A stretch of 64,000 nucleotides of DNA from Tubulanus polymorphus (Eukaryota; Nemertea; Palaeonemertea; Tubulaniformes; Tubulanidae), in assembly GCF_964204645.1 (NCBI RefSeq), contig NC_134035.1, positions 8,246,501-8,310,500 of the forward strand, read 5' to 3'. Shown here in pieces: positions 62,247-64,000 of this stretch; position 1 is the first letter of the stretch, and every line of letters starts with the position of its first letter. A program made the translations under genes and the position numbers. The notes beneath the pieces are model-generated. The model made no database searches, was not told the origin of the DNA, and saw only the letters and a program-made list of their open reading frames with translations.

Positions 62247-64000
62247 GTGTACTTTTGTATCAGATCGGAGAATCCGTTTGCTTCCAACAGTACTTTATAT
62301 CATTGGTCACATGACCTTTTGGAGAGTCCGAAACGGTCCTCACATGTACAGCCGACCTATCATTGAGCAAACCGAAGATTTCGGATGAAGGTTTCGGATG
62401 CCATAAAATAGTACAACCCTACATCTTCATAAGTCCATCTCAAAATCAAGACTTATCTATATTAAGCGAAAGGAAATTGCTCACCTTAATTCCATCCATG
62501 AAAATGAGTTTGTGTTTGTGGGATAATCTATATGAAAGGTTGTCATCTTTTGCTAAATTCATAGAGTATCCACAATATCTATGTGTAGGGCCGGGAGTAG
62601 GGTTTCGTTTTTCTAAACATCATATTCCCTGGAAGTTGAATGACACTGGTCACCACCACGCGTATGATATTGATATTGTTTTTACGTTATGATATCCATA
62701 ATCCGTCTTCCACAGCCTATTTTCTCAACAACCCGCGGTTGTTTCAGACGTTACCGGGCGATCTTCTCTCATATGCTCTGTCGTAAACGCTGGTACTGCC
62801 GGTAATAACGCAAGTTCTTTAGATGAATATTGAACAAATCTCTATAGGCCAAATAGCGAAGCGATTACACTGGGCTCTTTCTTTCATTTAGCAGTCGCAA
62901 AAATACGTGTAGTTTCTCATTAGATCATCGTGTCGAGTGAAACTGGTTTTTTGGTAGACTGTTTTGTAGTAGCACCCTGGCGGCACGCACGTCTGAAATC
63001 AGCGACGTGACAGAAGCTACCAGGAAATATATGACGTCACGGTGAATCTGTGTTAATAGAAATTCTGAGTGTTTACCACTGCTAATTAATTTGTTATCTT
63101 TCGGAAACTAAAATGATACGCATCAGTACCCCGGCCTACCTATAAATAATGGTAAAATATGTGGAAATGAATAAAAGAAACAATGTTGATAATGATCCAA
63201 GGCTAGTTAGTTACCCAAGTGTTTGTTTGCATAAAATGTCCGTCCTTAAGTGCACCGAATACTGTAATGGAGTACTGGACGCGTGATCTAAGCTATAATG
63301 AGTATATATATATGCATAGCACTCAGTACCGGGTTCTGTTGTTCGTGTCGCCAAAGCATTAATGGACATCAAATGAATGGCCTGGCTGAACTCAAATGTG
63401 CCGGTCAATAATTAATATCTCGGCAGGATTAGAACCATAAAACTGAGCTCGTTTCGCGTGACTATCGATGTTATGTTTCATTTAAAAGCGCTGTTGAAGT
63501 ACATTTGAATACCCATGGCTTAAGAATTTTGGCACGCTGCCTGCCTGCCGTTTCCGTTCAGATAAAGAACCATATCCCGAGCAAGAAATATTTCTGACGC
63601 GTTATTCGATCTCCCGAGGAAACGCTTTTCTGTGGAAATAAGATGACCATCAAAATTAAACTCTGACTGAAATCACCTCGGATTATTTTCCTAATAATTA
63701 TTCAAGCCAATTTCCTCGTCAGTAAATTAACCCATCGGAACCTAGTTCCAAGGCACGCGACTGGATTAGAATAAGATTCCTGGCAGGAATAAAGTGAAAT
63801 ACATACAACGCAAATTGAATTTATATTTTTATTGATATACGCGGGCCGGTAAAATTAGACTTAGTGCTAGCTATATATGTACACCAAAAGAATACATCTC
63901 GATCATATCATTATGCCATATCGTTATTCACCATCAAAGAAGGCCATAGGCACAGACATGCAGCCTCTTAGTTTTTTTATTGTCCTTTGTGAAGAAGGCC

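Larger units (their letters stand above)
61029..64000. other. Right-edge region without a recognised gene
   Basis: Contains repeat fragments (61255-61370, 61396-61528, 62101-62246). Frames such as 62363-62692 have no domain, start signal or splice support. Confidence 0.5.

Overview
The window reads as animal nuclear DNA. It has multi-exon genes with GT/AG introns, a cytochrome P450, calmodulin-like and patatin-like genes, a class A GPCR, LINE and BEL/Pao debris, SINE-like repeats and microsatellites. The repeat style suggests a lophotrochozoan such as a mollusc or annelid, but that placement is weak inference. The host DNA is moderately AT-rich. One 16.5 kb block is much more AT-rich and is plainly a different kind of DNA.

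Layout of the host DNA. 1-404 (-) is the first exon of an MS4A-like four-pass membrane protein, running off the window. 4.2-11.5 kb (+) is an eleven-exon patatin-like phospholipase with EF-hands. 8.3-17.5 kb holds two copies of the same segment. In copy 1 the phospholipase exons are intact and the GPCR is truncated; in copy 2 the phospholipase exons are broken and the GPCR is intact (16163-17281, -). A 1.1 kb repeat with three CTCF-like sites is inserted in copy 1 only. 17.5-21.7 kb is a graveyard of a BEL/Pao fragment, a decayed relative of the large element and a LINE fragment. 23.7-43.8 kb (+) is a small single-pass membrane protein gene whose 18 kb intron contains the large element. 44.4-48.1 kb (-) is a complete five-exon P450 (495 aa). 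50.2-52.9 kb (+) is a calmodulin-like gene (147 aa). 55-61 kb (-) is an unrecognised multi-exon gene with EF-hand-like segments.

The main object is a Polinton/Maverick-type element, i.e. an endogenous virus-like element, at 26839-43342. It has 121 bp terminal inverted repeats that I read as identical, a 6 bp AATTTG target duplication, and 15 genes. These include a protein-primed family B DNA polymerase, a chromodomain integrase, an A32/FtsK-like packaging ATPase, a double-jelly-roll major capsid protein, a probable second virion protein, a VLTF3-like late transcription factor, a possible ssDNA-binding protein, and several small membrane or coiled-coil proteins. I found no adenain-type protease.

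Three things make it worth attention. First, the polymerase is split at its catalytic motif C by an intein carrying a LAGLIDADG endonuclease, and that intein has a one-base frame change. Second, 14 of 15 genes start at a TAAATG, usually preceded by a T-tract. This is the layout of poxvirus late promoters, and the element encodes a homologue of a poxvirus late transcription factor. Third, these start motifs fall into two classes. The replication and regulation genes (polymerase, terminal ssDNA-binding candidate, VLTF3-like) share TTTCCTTA, while the other genes mostly carry TATATAAATG or TAAATAAATG. This suggests a two-stage expression programme built into the element.
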